The notes below the pieces were generated by a model. The model was not told where the DNA came from and made no database searches. It worked only from the letters and a program-made list of their open reading frames with translations. Both the position numbers and the translations under genes were made by a program. Source: Serratia nevei (lineage in GTDB: Bacteria > Pseudomonadota > Gammaproteobacteria > Enterobacterales > Enterobacteriaceae). Taken from it: DNA of 64,000 bases. Positions 54,510 to 63,193 of this stretch are shown here, in pieces. How positions within the stretch are numbered: position 1 is the first letter of the stretch; each line of letters starts with the position of its first letter. Location: assembly GCF_037948395.1 (NCBI RefSeq), contig NZ_CP149940.1, forward strand, positions 2,356,001-2,420,000. Reading direction: 5' to 3'.

Positions 54510-55031
54510 TTAGCGCTGAGGCGGCAGGTGGTATACCACGGCGTCGTACTTGACGCGTTCGCAGCGGCCGGCCAGCACGCCGCCCAGCGACTCGACGAGG
54601 CGGCGGCTGGCGGTATTCTGTTCGGCCACCGGGTAGAGAAAGTGCGGCGGCTGGAAGCGTTCGCTGGCCCAACGCGCGATACCTTGCACGATTTCGCGGC
54701 CGTAGCCCTGGCCGTGCAGGCCCTCTTTCACCCAGATGCCCAGCTCCGGGGTGTGGCTGCGCAGGTTGTGCGCGCCGCCGACGCCGACGAACTGTCGGTC
54801 TTCGCGCCGGCGGGCGACGAAGATCACTTCTTCGCCTTCGCGCATCAGCGGCAGCCAGCCTTGCCAGACGTTGGCGAAATCTTCCGGCGACGCCTCCGGC
54901 TCAAAGGCCATAAAGCGTGTCAGAGTGGGGGTGATCGCCTGGTAAACATCGTCGGCGTCTGCTGCGGTAAAGGGGGCAATCAACAAACGGTCGGTGTCCA
55001 CGCGGCACTGAGAAAGGTCATTATGATTCAT
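54510..55031 (-). CDS. GNAT-family acetyltransferase (RimJ/RimL type)
   Basis: A 173-residue GNAT fold protein. The acetyl-CoA-binding loop is visible as KEGLHGQGYGREIV (about residues 112-125), and the C-terminal segment NTASRRLVESLGG is typical of RimJ/RimL N-acetyltransferases. The substrate (protein N-terminus or small amine) is unknown. Confidence 0.83.
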   Translation of the reverse strand: MNHNDLSQCRVDTDRLLIAPFTAADADDVYQAITPTLTRFMAFEPEASPEDFANVWQGWLPLMREGEEVIFVARRREDRQFVGVGGAHNLRSHTPELGIWVKEGLHGQGYGREIVQGIARWASERFQPPHFLYPVAEQNTASRRLVESLGGVLAGRCERVKYDAVVYHLPPQR

Positions 55032-55230
55032 CTTATTTTCCCTCGCTTTTCAGGCCAGAACGGCAAAAAATCCGCGCCTATAAATTAGGGCGGATCGTCG
55101 ATATTACGCGCATTGGCGGCAGAAGCGACTTATTTTTCGTCGCTTGGGCAAAATGGAAAGAACGGGTTTGGTGATAATGTCACGCTATAAGTGAGGCGGC
55201 GAGCGCGATAGGTGCGCCCGCCGCCGGGGG

Positions 55231-57582
55231 TCAGAACTTCACCGAGCCTTGCAGATAGATCGTGCGCGGCTGGCCGACGTACAGACCTTTGTTATTGTCG
55301 TCATAGGCGCGGGTGAAATACTCGTGGTTGAACAGGTTTTTCACGCCGACGCCCAGATTCAGACCGGCCATTTCCGGGCCGAAATCATAGGCGGCGCGCA
55401 CGCCCCACAGCATATAGCCGGGAATGCGGCCGGTGCTGCCGTCGGCGCTTTCCGCCACGGTGTTGGCGTTGTCGGCGAACTGGCTGGATTGGAACTCGCC
55501 GTTAAGGTTAAACGCCCAGTTGCCCGGCGTGTAGTCCAGCCCCAGCGTGCCTTTATGCTTCGGCGAGAACGGCACCTGATTGCCCTTGTAGCCGCCGTCT
55601 TCACGGATGGTGGCGTTGACGTAGGCGTAGCTGGCGTAGGCGGTCAGGTCGTCCAGTTTCGGCGTCAGCTGCGACAGATCGTAACGCAGGCTGCCTTCCA
55701 GCCCGGCGTGGCGGGTTTTGCCGCGCGCGGTCACGCTGTCGGTCACCTGGTTGGAGTCGTACTGGTTGTTGAAGTTGATCAGGAACAGCCCGATCTCACC
55801 GGTCAGCGCATCGCCGGCGTAGCGGGTGCCCAGCTCCCAGGTGCGCGCCTTCTCGGGTTCAATCTTGCCGCTGTCGACCGCTTTGCCCATCTGGCTGTAC
55901 TGTACGGTGCCGAAGGAGCCTTCGGTGTTGGCGTACAGGTTCCAGTATTCGTTCAGGTGATACATCACGTTCAACGCCGGCAGCGGCGCGTTATAGCTAA
56001 CGTCGAGGCGGTTGTTCTTGATGTAGTTGTTCTGATACGACTTGATGTACTCGTAGCGCATGCCCGGCGTAATGGTCCAGTCGCCGATATCGATGCGATC
56101 GTCGATATAGAAGGCGTGCGCCTCGGTGCCGGACTGGGTGTCGCGATCGTACGGGCTGGCGGTGGACGGCAGCCGGCCGGTGCTGGCCTTGCTGGTGTAG
56201 CGCAACTCGTGGGTGGATTCGCTGACGTAGCGGTAGCCGACGCCCACCTCATGGGCTGAATCGCCCCAGCGGAAGCTCTGGCTGTAGCGCGGTTCCACGC
56301 CGCGCACCCAGTATTCGCGCGGCGACAGCGTCAGGTTTTTGCCCTGATCGAGATAGCCGCTGCGCAGGGTGTAGGTGTAGAAGCTCTGCACGTCGAACTT
56401 GTGCTGCTGATCCGGCTGATACTGGTAGCCGAAGTTCGCCAGCTGGCGCCGGCCCCAGAACTTGTCGTACGGGCGCGTCGACTGGAACGGGTTGGCGTTG
56501 TAGTCCGCCCGGCTCAGGCCGCCCGGCATGTCCGCTTCGCCTTCGTAGTATTGCAGCAGGCTGTTGAAGGTGTGCACTTCGTTCGGGGCGTAACGGCTTT
56601 TCAGCATCACATCGTCAATTTTGGTCGCGCTGTGTTCGCGCCAGTCGCTGCCGCGGGTGCCGGAGTAGAGCAGCGCCGCGCCGAGGCCGTTGTCGGCGGT
56701 GCCGCCGATCATCAGGTTACCGGTGCCTTTCGGGTGATCCTGGCGCGAGGTCGGGCTGAGCTGCCCCTGCATGCCGGCCTCCATGCCGAAGGTTTTCGGG
56801 ATGGCACGGGTGACGAAGTTGACGACGCCGCCGACGCTCTGTGGCCCGTAACGCACCGCGCCGCCGCCGCGCACCACGTCAATCGCATCCATATTGCCGA
56901 GCGAGACCGGCGCCAGCGACAGCTGCGGCTGGCCGTAAGGGGCGAAGGGCACCGGGATGCCGTCCATCAACACGGTGGAGCGGCTGGCGAGGCGCGGGTT
57001 GAGGCCGCGAATGCCGAAGTTCAGCGCCATGTCATGGCTGCCGGTGCCGTTGTTCTCAGGTGCCACCACGCCCGGCACGCGGTTCAACGCTTCGCGCACG
57101 GTGGTGGTGCCGGTTTTGGCGAATTCTTCGCGGCGCACCACGTCGCGCGCGCCGGGATGTTCGAACACGTCTACCTGACGGCCTTCCGCCAGCCAGTCAC
57201 CGACCACGGTGATGTCTTCTTCCTTCTGCGGCTGCGGCAGTTTGGCCAGCGTGTAACCGTGGTTGCCGAGCGCTTTAGCCTGCAGGCCGCTGCCGGCCAG
57301 CAGGGCGTTCAGGCCGTCATCGACGCCGTAGCTGCCGCTCAGGCCCGGCGAACGCTTACCGGCGGTCAGCGTGCCGTCCACCGAGAGCGCGATGCCGGCG
57401 CGCGCGGCGAACGCGTTCAGCGCGCCGTCCAGCTCACCGGCCGGAATGTGATAGGTTGCAGCGGCGCTGGCGGCGCTCGCCGTCAGCGGTGCGGCGAAGG
57501 CCAGGCCAATGGCCACGGCCAGCGGCGTGGCCCGTTTTCCCCAAAGCGAAGCCGGCGCTCCCTTTCCCCAAGCGTTGTTCAT
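55231..57582 (-). CDS. fecA: TonB-dependent ferric citrate receptor FecA
   Basis: A 783-residue outer-membrane receptor. It has a long signal peptide (about residues 1-40), an STN signalling domain (residues 42-115), a TonB box-like DITVVGDW, the plug domain and a C-terminal beta-barrel ending in VKF. Long stretches match E. coli FecA almost word for word, for example FGIRGLNPRLASRSTVLMDG. It imports diferric dicitrate and signals through FecR and FecI. No fecBCDE genes follow; the next gene downstream is the acetyltransferase. Confidence 0.95.
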   Translation of the reverse strand: MNNAWGKGAPASLWGKRATPLAVAIGLAFAAPLTASAASAAATYHIPAGELDGALNAFAARAGIALSVDGTLTAGKRSPGLSGSYGVDDGLNALLAGSGLQAKALGNHGYTLAKLPQPQKEEDITVVGDWLAEGRQVDVFEHPGARDVVRREEFAKTGTTTVREALNRVPGVVAPENNGTGSHDMALNFGIRGLNPRLASRSTVLMDGIPVPFAPYGQPQLSLAPVSLGNMDAIDVVRGGGAVRYGPQSVGGVVNFVTRAIPKTFGMEAGMQGQLSPTSRQDHPKGTGNLMIGGTADNGLGAALLYSGTRGSDWREHSATKIDDVMLKSRYAPNEVHTFNSLLQYYEGEADMPGGLSRADYNANPFQSTRPYDKFWGRRQLANFGYQYQPDQQHKFDVQSFYTYTLRSGYLDQGKNLTLSPREYWVRGVEPRYSQSFRWGDSAHEVGVGYRYVSESTHELRYTSKASTGRLPSTASPYDRDTQSGTEAHAFYIDDRIDIGDWTITPGMRYEYIKSYQNNYIKNNRLDVSYNAPLPALNVMYHLNEYWNLYANTEGSFGTVQYSQMGKAVDSGKIEPEKARTWELGTRYAGDALTGEIGLFLINFNNQYDSNQVTDSVTARGKTRHAGLEGSLRYDLSQLTPKLDDLTAYASYAYVNATIREDGGYKGNQVPFSPKHKGTLGLDYTPGNWAFNLNGEFQSSQFADNANTVAESADGSTGRIPGYMLWGVRAAYDFGPEMAGLNLGVGVKNLFNHEYFTRAYDDNNKGLYVGQPRTIYLQGSVKF

Positions 57583-57697
57583 ACCTTCTCCTAAATCATT
57601 TTTTATTTATTGCTGCAGTGTTTTCCTGGGAGTCGGATGAGCAAAGCAAAAGGGACAATCAAGAATGCGATTTTTTATCATTTTCATTTAAAAAGAT

Positions 57698-58654
57698 TCA
57701 GACGGGGACGATTTTCAGCCAATAGCGGGTAAAGCTCTGCAGGCGCACCGGCAGGGTCTGGCTGAGCAGGGCAAGGGCGCGATCGGTATCGTTGAGCGGG
57801 AAACTGCCGCTGACGCGCAGGCCGGCGACGGCCGGATCGCAGCTCAGATGGCCGCGCCGGTAGCGCGCCAGTTCGGCGATCACCCGGTCCAGCCGCCACT
57901 GGCTGACGCTCAGCACGCCGCGCAGCCAGCCGTCCTCCGCCGCAGCCGGTTGTTTGTCGCTGAAGGCCGCGGCGCTGAAGCTTATCTGTTCTCCGGCTTC
58001 CACCCGGCGAGTTTGCCGCGCGTCCTGCGCCAGCTGCGCTTCGACCGCATGCTCCAGCACCGTCAGGCGCGTCTCGCCGCCGTTCTCACGCACCAAAAAG
58101 CGGGTGCCGAGCGCGCGCATCGCTCCCTGCGGGCTTTGCACCCACAGCGGCCGGGGGTCGCGTCCGGTCACCAGGCTGATTTCCCCGGCGTGCAAGCGGA
58201 TCAGCCGTTGGCGATCGTCGTAATGCACGTCCACCGCGCTGGCGGTGTTCAGCACCAGCTGGGTACCGTCGCTTAACACTATGGGTTTGATCTCGCCGGT
58301 GGCGGTGCGGTAGTCGGCGCGCAGCTCCCGGCCGAGCGGCGACTGGTAAAGGAAGCCGCCGCCGCCCACGCCGAGCAACAGCAGCAGGCTCTTCAGCAGG
58401 GTGCGGCGATCGATCGCCGATTGGCGGCCGGCGCGATCGAGCGCACGGTAGCTGAACTTGCCCGGTACGCCCTGCAGCTGGCTCTGCAACGCTTCGACGC
58501 GCTGCCAGGCCCAGCGGTGATCGTCATGCTGCTGATGCCAGGCTTGCCACTGTTGGCGCTGGCGGTCGGTGACGTGTTCATCGCACAGCAGGGCATACCA
58601 GTGTGCGGCCATCTTCAGCGCCTGGCGCTGCTCGGGGGTGATGGCGTTGCTCAT
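57698..58654 (-). CDS. fecR: Transmembrane signal relay/anti-sigma regulator FecR
   Basis: A 318-residue inner-membrane protein. The N-terminal cytoplasmic part has the conserved ASHWYALL-like segment (AAHWYALLCDEHV), a membrane segment at about residues 84-100 (LLKSLLLLLGVGGGG), and a periplasmic domain that contacts FecA's signalling domain. It matches E. coli FecR over its length. The ATG at 58654 overlaps the fecI stop (ATGA); upstream frame overlapping fecI is spurious. Confidence 0.94.
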   Translation of the reverse strand: MSNAITPEQRQALKMAAHWYALLCDEHVTDRQRQQWQAWHQQHDDHRWAWQRVEALQSQLQGVPGKFSYRALDRAGRQSAIDRRTLLKSLLLLLGVGGGGFLYQSPLGRELRADYRTATGEIKPIVLSDGTQLVLNTASAVDVHYDDRQRLIRLHAGEISLVTGRDPRPLWVQSPQGAMRALGTRFLVRENGGETRLTVLEHAVEAQLAQDARQTRRVEAGEQISFSAAAFSDKQPAAAEDGWLRGVLSVSQWRLDRVIAELARYRRGHLSCDPAVAGLRVSGSFPLNDTDRALALLSQTLPVRLQSFTRYWLKIVPV

Positions 58655-59175
58655 GAGAAAACGTCGTTTTCCAGGCTGAACAGCAGGCAATGCTCGGTGG
58701 CCTTGGCCATGTATTTTTTAACCGAGCTGACCGACACGCTGAGCCGCGCGGCGATGTCCGCATAGCCCAGGCCTTCGAGCTGCGACAGCAGGAAGGCCTG
58801 TTTCACCTTTGGCCCCAGGCCGTCGAGCATGGCGTCTATCTCCTGCAGGCTTTCCAGCAGGCTCTGGCGCTGCTCCGGCGACGGGGCATAGCCGTCCGGG
58901 ATCAGCGCCAGCATCTCCAGATAGGCGCGCTCCAGCGTTCTGCGGCGAAACAGATCGACCATCACCCGCTTGGCGACGGTGACCAGAAAATCTTTCGGCT
59001 CGCGCAGGGTCGCCGCGGCGTCGCTTTTCAGCAGGCGCATGAAGGTGTCCTGCGCCACGTCGTCCGCGTCGAAAGCGCAGCCCAGCCGCCTGCGCAGCCA
59101 TCCCTGCAACCAGGCATGGTGGGTGGCGTAAAGGCGCGACAGCGCGGTGTGCGGGGCAGAAGCGGTGGCGGACAT
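58651..59175 (-). CDS. fecI: ECF sigma factor FecI
   Basis: A 174-residue extracytoplasmic-function sigma factor that directs transcription of fecA when ferric citrate binds. It shows region 2 (CAFDADDVAQDTFMRL) and region 4 (LSVSVSSVKKYMAKATEHCL), closely like E. coli FecI. The ATG at 59175 gives the conserved N-terminus; a TTG seven codons upstream is also open. A Fur box lies 35 bases upstream, so iron represses it. Confidence 0.94.
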   Translation of the reverse strand: MSATASAPHTALSRLYATHHAWLQGWLRRRLGCAFDADDVAQDTFMRLLKSDAAATLREPKDFLVTVAKRVMVDLFRRRTLERAYLEMLALIPDGYAPSPEQRQSLLESLQEIDAMLDGLGPKVKQAFLLSQLEGLGYADIAARLSVSVSSVKKYMAKATEHCLLFSLENDVFS

Positions 59176-59209
59176 GGTTTTCGCATTGCTGGTCAAAAAG
59201 ATGCGCGGA

Positions 59210-59230
59210 TGATAATTGAGAATGGTTATC
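59210..59230. promoter_or_regulatory. Fur box upstream of fecI
   Basis: GATAATTGAGAATGGTTATC, preceded by T, matches the Fur consensus in two overlapping 7-1-7 registers. It lies between fecI and guaD, near the fecI start. Confidence 0.75.
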
Positions 59231-59487
59231 GTTTCAAGTTTGTCGGGTGGCCTGCGGAATGGGGCAGACCGCTTTGTATCGCGTTAAAATAACCGCAACG
59301 GCCGCGAAATTATCCGCTTGCCCGGTAAAGGTGCAGCGGCACGGTGTTATTCCGACAAGCAAACGGTTGCTATTGGTCTGCCGTTGAAGAATGCCGCGCG
59401 TTTTATTCTTTTTCATCGATTGGTTTTCTTTGATTAAATTAATATCTCTATGTTTTTAAATATAAATGTATTTTATGGCCGCCTATT

Positions 59488-59501
59488 GGCACACGGCTTG
59501 C
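59488..59501 (+). promoter_or_regulatory. guaD: Sigma54-type -24/-12 promoter upstream of guaD
   Basis: TTGGCAC-N5-TTGCT contains GG at 59488-59489 and GC at 59500-59501, exactly ten bases apart, the sigma54 spacing. Transcription would start near 59513, giving a leader of about 90 bases. No NtrC enhancer site was identified in the upstream 270 bases, which are AT-rich and otherwise empty. Confidence 0.7.
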
Positions 59502-59604
59502 TATGCTTAATCCGGTCTTTGAGTTTGGGTAATAAAAGGCATTGTTTCATCAGCGAAGATTATTACGCGGGTGAGCTTGGCCGGTCGTCACAAGGAAGAA
59601 AATA

Positions 59605-60921
59605 ATGGCACTGCAATTCACCACGGCTATTCGTGGCAATTTTTTTGATATCACCGCCTGCGTGGAGAAAGCGCAACAGCTCGACGAACGCCTGCGGCAC
59701 ATTCCCGACGGTTTGTTGCTGCTCAACGAGGGCACCATCGTCTGGTTCGGCAGCTGGCAGCAGGGTGAGGCGCTGTTGCCGCCGGGTTTCGCGGTCACGG
59801 AGTATCGCGACAAACCGATCGTGCCGGGCTTTATCGACACCCATATCCACTACCCACAAACCGAAATGATCGGCGCCTATGGCGACCAGTTGCTGGGGTG
59901 GTTAAACAATTACACCTTCCCGACCGAAAGCCGTTACGGCTGCGAACAGCACGCCGACGAGATGTCGGCCTTCTTTCTGCGGGAGTTGCTGAGCAACGGC
60001 ACCACCACCGCGCTGGTGTTCGGCAGCGTGCACCCGCAGTCGGTCGATGCGCTGTTCACCCAGGCGCAAGCGCTGAATATGCGCCTGATCGCCGGTAAGG
60101 TGATGATGGATCGCCATGCGCCGGAGGCGCTGCTGGAAACGCCGGAGCAAAGTTATCGCCAGACGCGTGAGTTGATCGAACGCTGGCACGGCAAAGGCCG
60201 CCTCGGTTACGCCATTACGCCGCGCTTTGCGCCCACCAGTACCCCGGCGCTGCTTGCGCAGGTGCAGCGGCTGCGCGAAGAATTCCCCGACGTTTGGCTG
60301 CAGACGCACCTGAGCGAGAATCCGCAGGAAGTGGCCTGGGTAAAATCGCTGTTCCCGCAGAGCCAAAGCTATCTGGACGTTTACCACCGCTATGGCATGA
60401 CCGGCGGCAAAAGCGTGTTCGCCCACTGCCTGCACCTGGAGGAGCAGGAGTGGGACTGCCTGTGCGAGACCCGCTCGGCGATCGCGTTTTGCCCCACCTC
60501 CAATCTGTTCCTCGGCAGCGGGCTGTTCGACCTGCAGCAGGCCTGGCGCAAGCGGGTGAAGTTCGGCATCGGCACCGACGTGGGGGCCGGCACCACTTTC
60601 AATATGTTGCGCACGCTGGGCGAGGCATACAAGGTCGGCCAGCTGCAGCATTACCGGCTCTCTGCCGTAGAAGCGTTCTACCACGCCACCCTGGGCGGCG
60701 CCCGCGCGCTGGCGCTGGACGACAAAATCGGCAACTTCAACGTCGGTAAAGAGGCGGATTTCGTGGTGCTCGATCCGGCGGTCACGCCGCTGCAGCAGTT
60801 GCGCTACGCCAACAGCGCCACGTCGGCGGAACAAGGGTTCGTGCTGATGACGCTGGGAGACGATCGCAACATTTATCGCACCTATGTGGACGGCAAGGTG
60901 GTTTATCAGGCGCCGCGCTGA
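59605..60921 (+). CDS. guaD: Guanine deaminase
   Basis: GuaD deaminates guanine to xanthine, releasing ammonia and opening purines to use as a nitrogen source. The 438 residues carry the metallo-hydrolase motif DTHIHYPQTEMIG (zinc ligands), the later THLSEN segment and the metal-binding Asp in GTDVGAG. It matches the E. coli GuaD family. The sigma54-type promoter upstream fits nitrogen-limitation control. Its end overlaps the converging MFS gene by 16 bases. Confidence 0.95.
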   Translation: MALQFTTAIRGNFFDITACVEKAQQLDERLRHIPDGLLLLNEGTIVWFGSWQQGEALLPPGFAVTEYRDKPIVPGFIDTHIHYPQTEMIGAYGDQLLGWLNNYTFPTESRYGCEQHADEMSAFFLRELLSNGTTTALVFGSVHPQSVDALFTQAQALNMRLIAGKVMMDRHAPEALLETPEQSYRQTRELIERWHGKGRLGYAITPRFAPTSTPALLAQVQRLREEFPDVWLQTHLSENPQEVAWVKSLFPQSQSYLDVYHRYGMTGGKSVFAHCLHLEEQEWDCLCETRSAIAFCPTSNLFLGSGLFDLQQAWRKRVKFGIGTDVGAGTTFNMLRTLGEAYKVGQLQHYRLSAVEAFYHATLGGARALALDDKIGNFNVGKEADFVVLDPAVTPLQQLRYANSATSAEQGFVLMTLGDDRNIYRTYVDGKVVYQAPR

Positions 60922-62075
60922 CGCAGCCGCGCCTGCAGCCAAACGCTGAGCGGCACGACGGTGACCGCGCTCAGCGCGCACAGCCATAACAGGCGTTGCA
61001 GGCTAAGCGGGGTGAGGCCGCTGCTCAGCAACGCGGAGGAGAGCAAGAAGGCCGCCGTGGCGCTCAGGTGTATCAGGGCGGTTTGCAGTACGCCAAAGGC
61101 GGCGCGCTGCCGAGCGTCCGGCCAGCGCAGGCTCAGGGAAGAGATCGCCACCAGCCGCGCATAGGCCGCCGCGAGAAACGCGACCATGAACAGCTCGCCG
61201 CGATCGCCACCGCGCGCCGCCAGCCACAGGCTGCCCAGCAGCAACAGCGTGGCGCCCACCGTCAGCGTCACGGTGCCAAAGCGTTGCAGCCAGCGGCCCG
61301 CCAGTACGGTCGCCAGATAGCCGGCCACGCCGCCGATGAGAAACAGCCAGGGCAAATGCGCGTCTGCCACCTGTAGCCGCTGGGTGAGCAGCGGCGCCAG
61401 CACCGGGATCAGCAGCATCGGGCTGAACTGCGTCAGGCCGGCTGCGGCGGCGAACAGCAGCAATCGGCGATCGAGCGCGACGGGCGCGGTAGCCCGTGGC
61501 TGCGGCGCATCCCTGGGAACGAACAGCGCGACCAAGACGGCCGCCAGCAGACACAGCCCGCCGATAGTCACCAGCGCGGCGCGCCAGCTCGCCACTTCGC
61601 ACAGGTACAGCATGCCCGGCATGCCGACAATGCTCACCAACGAAAAGGACGCGATCACCGTCGCCAACATTCTGCCGTGCAGTGCGGCCGGTGCGGCGTT
61701 GAGCAGCAGGCCGATCCCAACGCCCATCGTGGTGCCGCCCAACAGCCCGGCCAACAGCCGCAGTGCCAGCAGCCAGTAAAACTGCTGGGTTGTGGCGATC
61801 AATAAGGTGGTCACGCCCAGCAGCGTGACATTGAGCAGCAGAAAGCGCCGCTTCTCAACGCCGCCGATCCAGAAAAATGCGCCGATGCCGGAAATCAGCG
61901 CGGCCAGCGTATAGGCCGCGCTGACATAGCCGGCGAAGCTGACGGGCACGGAAAAATCGGCGGCCATGTAGAGGAATATCGGGTTGAATACCATGTATTC
62001 CAGGGCATTGGTGAACTGAATAAAGGCGATGACCAGCGCTATCGCCGTCAGCTTTCTCGCGGGTGTCATAAGCAT
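60906..62075 (-). CDS. Major facilitator superfamily transporter
   Basis: A 389-residue MFS protein with twelve hydrophobic segments, of the DHA1/AraJ-like type. The N-terminal segment LEYMVFNPIFLYMAADF resembles sugar-efflux or drug-export relatives. It is divergent from a LysR gene 97 bases away, its probable regulator. The substrate is unknown. Confidence 0.82.
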   Translation of the reverse strand: MLMTPARKLTAIALVIAFIQFTNALEYMVFNPIFLYMAADFSVPVSFAGYVSAAYTLAALISGIGAFFWIGGVEKRRFLLLNVTLLGVTTLLIATTQQFYWLLALRLLAGLLGGTTMGVGIGLLLNAAPAALHGRMLATVIASFSLVSIVGMPGMLYLCEVASWRAALVTIGGLCLLAAVLVALFVPRDAPQPRATAPVALDRRLLLFAAAAGLTQFSPMLLIPVLAPLLTQRLQVADAHLPWLFLIGGVAGYLATVLAGRWLQRFGTVTLTVGATLLLLGSLWLAARGGDRGELFMVAFLAAAYARLVAISSLSLRWPDARQRAAFGVLQTALIHLSATAAFLLSSALLSSGLTPLSLQRLLWLCALSAVTVVPLSVWLQARLRQRGA

Positions 62076-62172
62076 CCATGGGTTGCAGAATCAGGCCGGC
62101 AGTGTAGCGTTTGGCGTTGGTCGGGATTAGATGGTAGAAATGGCATGGTTTGTTATCAAATTAGGGATAATT

Positions 62173-63087
62173 ATGCGCGCCAAATTGGATTTAAACCTGC
62201 TACGCATTTTCGTGACGGTGGTGGAGCAAGGTAGCTTCGTCGGGGCGGCGCGGGCGCTGGCGATGCCGACCTCCAACGTCAGCCGCTATATCTCTCAGCT
62301 GGAGCGCCAGCTCGAGCAGCGATTGCTCGAACGCAGCACCCGTTCGATGCGGCTGACGCCGAACGGCCAGCTATTGCATGAACGCACCCAGCCGCTGCTG
62401 GCGTCGCTGGAACACACCGCGCAAACCCTCAGCGAGCGGCAGCAACAGCTGCGCGGGCCGCTGCGCCTGTGCGTGCCCAATGAAGTGGGGCCATACCTGT
62501 TGGGCGAGCCGCTGGCGGCGTTCGCCGTGCAGCATCCGCAGATCGAAATCAGCTGCGTGACCAACCTGGCGGGCATGGCGTCACTGCTCGATGATGTCGA
62601 TCTGGCGGTGATGATCAGCCGGGGCATGCTGGACGACAGCGACTATGTCGCGCAGCCGCTGGCGTCTTTCCCCTGCATCGTGGTGGCCGCTCCGGCGTTG
62701 CTGGCGCAGTGGCCGCCGTCGTCGGCGATTGAACAATTCACGCAATTGCCCTGCATCAGCACGGTGGATGCGCTGAAGGGGATGCCGTGGCAGTTCGTCC
62801 GCCCGGACGGAACCTTCGTTACCGTCCCGGTCAATACGCGCTATCGCGTCAACAGCGGGGAGATGGCGCTAAAGGCGGCCTTGGCCGGCGTGGGGTTCGC
62901 CATGCTTTCCGAACTCGGCTGCCGGCCGTTTCTGGCCGACGGCCGTTTGGTTGAGGTGCCGCTGGCACTGCCGCCGGCGCCGTTGCAGCTGTATGCCGTT
63001 TACCCCGGTCGCCGCTATCTGCCGGCCAAAACGCGCGCGTTGCTGACGTTCCTGACACAGCAGGTTGGCGAGGCGGCTAACTTCTAA
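62173..63087 (+). CDS. LysR-family transcriptional regulator
   Basis: A 304-residue LTTR with HTH in the first 60 residues (GSFVGAARALAMPTSNVSRYI). The last feature resembles regulators of the CrgA/YafC-like group. The ATG at 62173 follows AGGGA; 14 upstream codons are open but unconserved. It likely controls the divergent MFS gene. An inverted TTATC-N8-GATAA (62153-62170) directly before the start may be its operator. Confidence 0.86.
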   Translation: MRAKLDLNLLRIFVTVVEQGSFVGAARALAMPTSNVSRYISQLERQLEQRLLERSTRSMRLTPNGQLLHERTQPLLASLEHTAQTLSERQQQLRGPLRLCVPNEVGPYLLGEPLAAFAVQHPQIEISCVTNLAGMASLLDDVDLAVMISRGMLDDSDYVAQPLASFPCIVVAAPALLAQWPPSSAIEQFTQLPCISTVDALKGMPWQFVRPDGTFVTVPVNTRYRVNSGEMALKAALAGVGFAMLSELGCRPFLADGRLVEVPLALPPAPLQLYAVYPGRRYLPAKTRALLTFLTQQVGEAANF

Positions 63088-63193
63088 TCACTTGTTTTTG
63101 CTCAAACTGCCAACTGCACCTAAGCTAGGAGGTGACTCAGAGGGAGCGATTCCCCGAGACCTTATTCCGTGAACATGGAGGAGTTTCGATTTG

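Noticed and set aside
55249..57594. Long open frames antisense to fecA
   Set aside because: No recognisable domains; typical shadow frames of a GC-rich gene.
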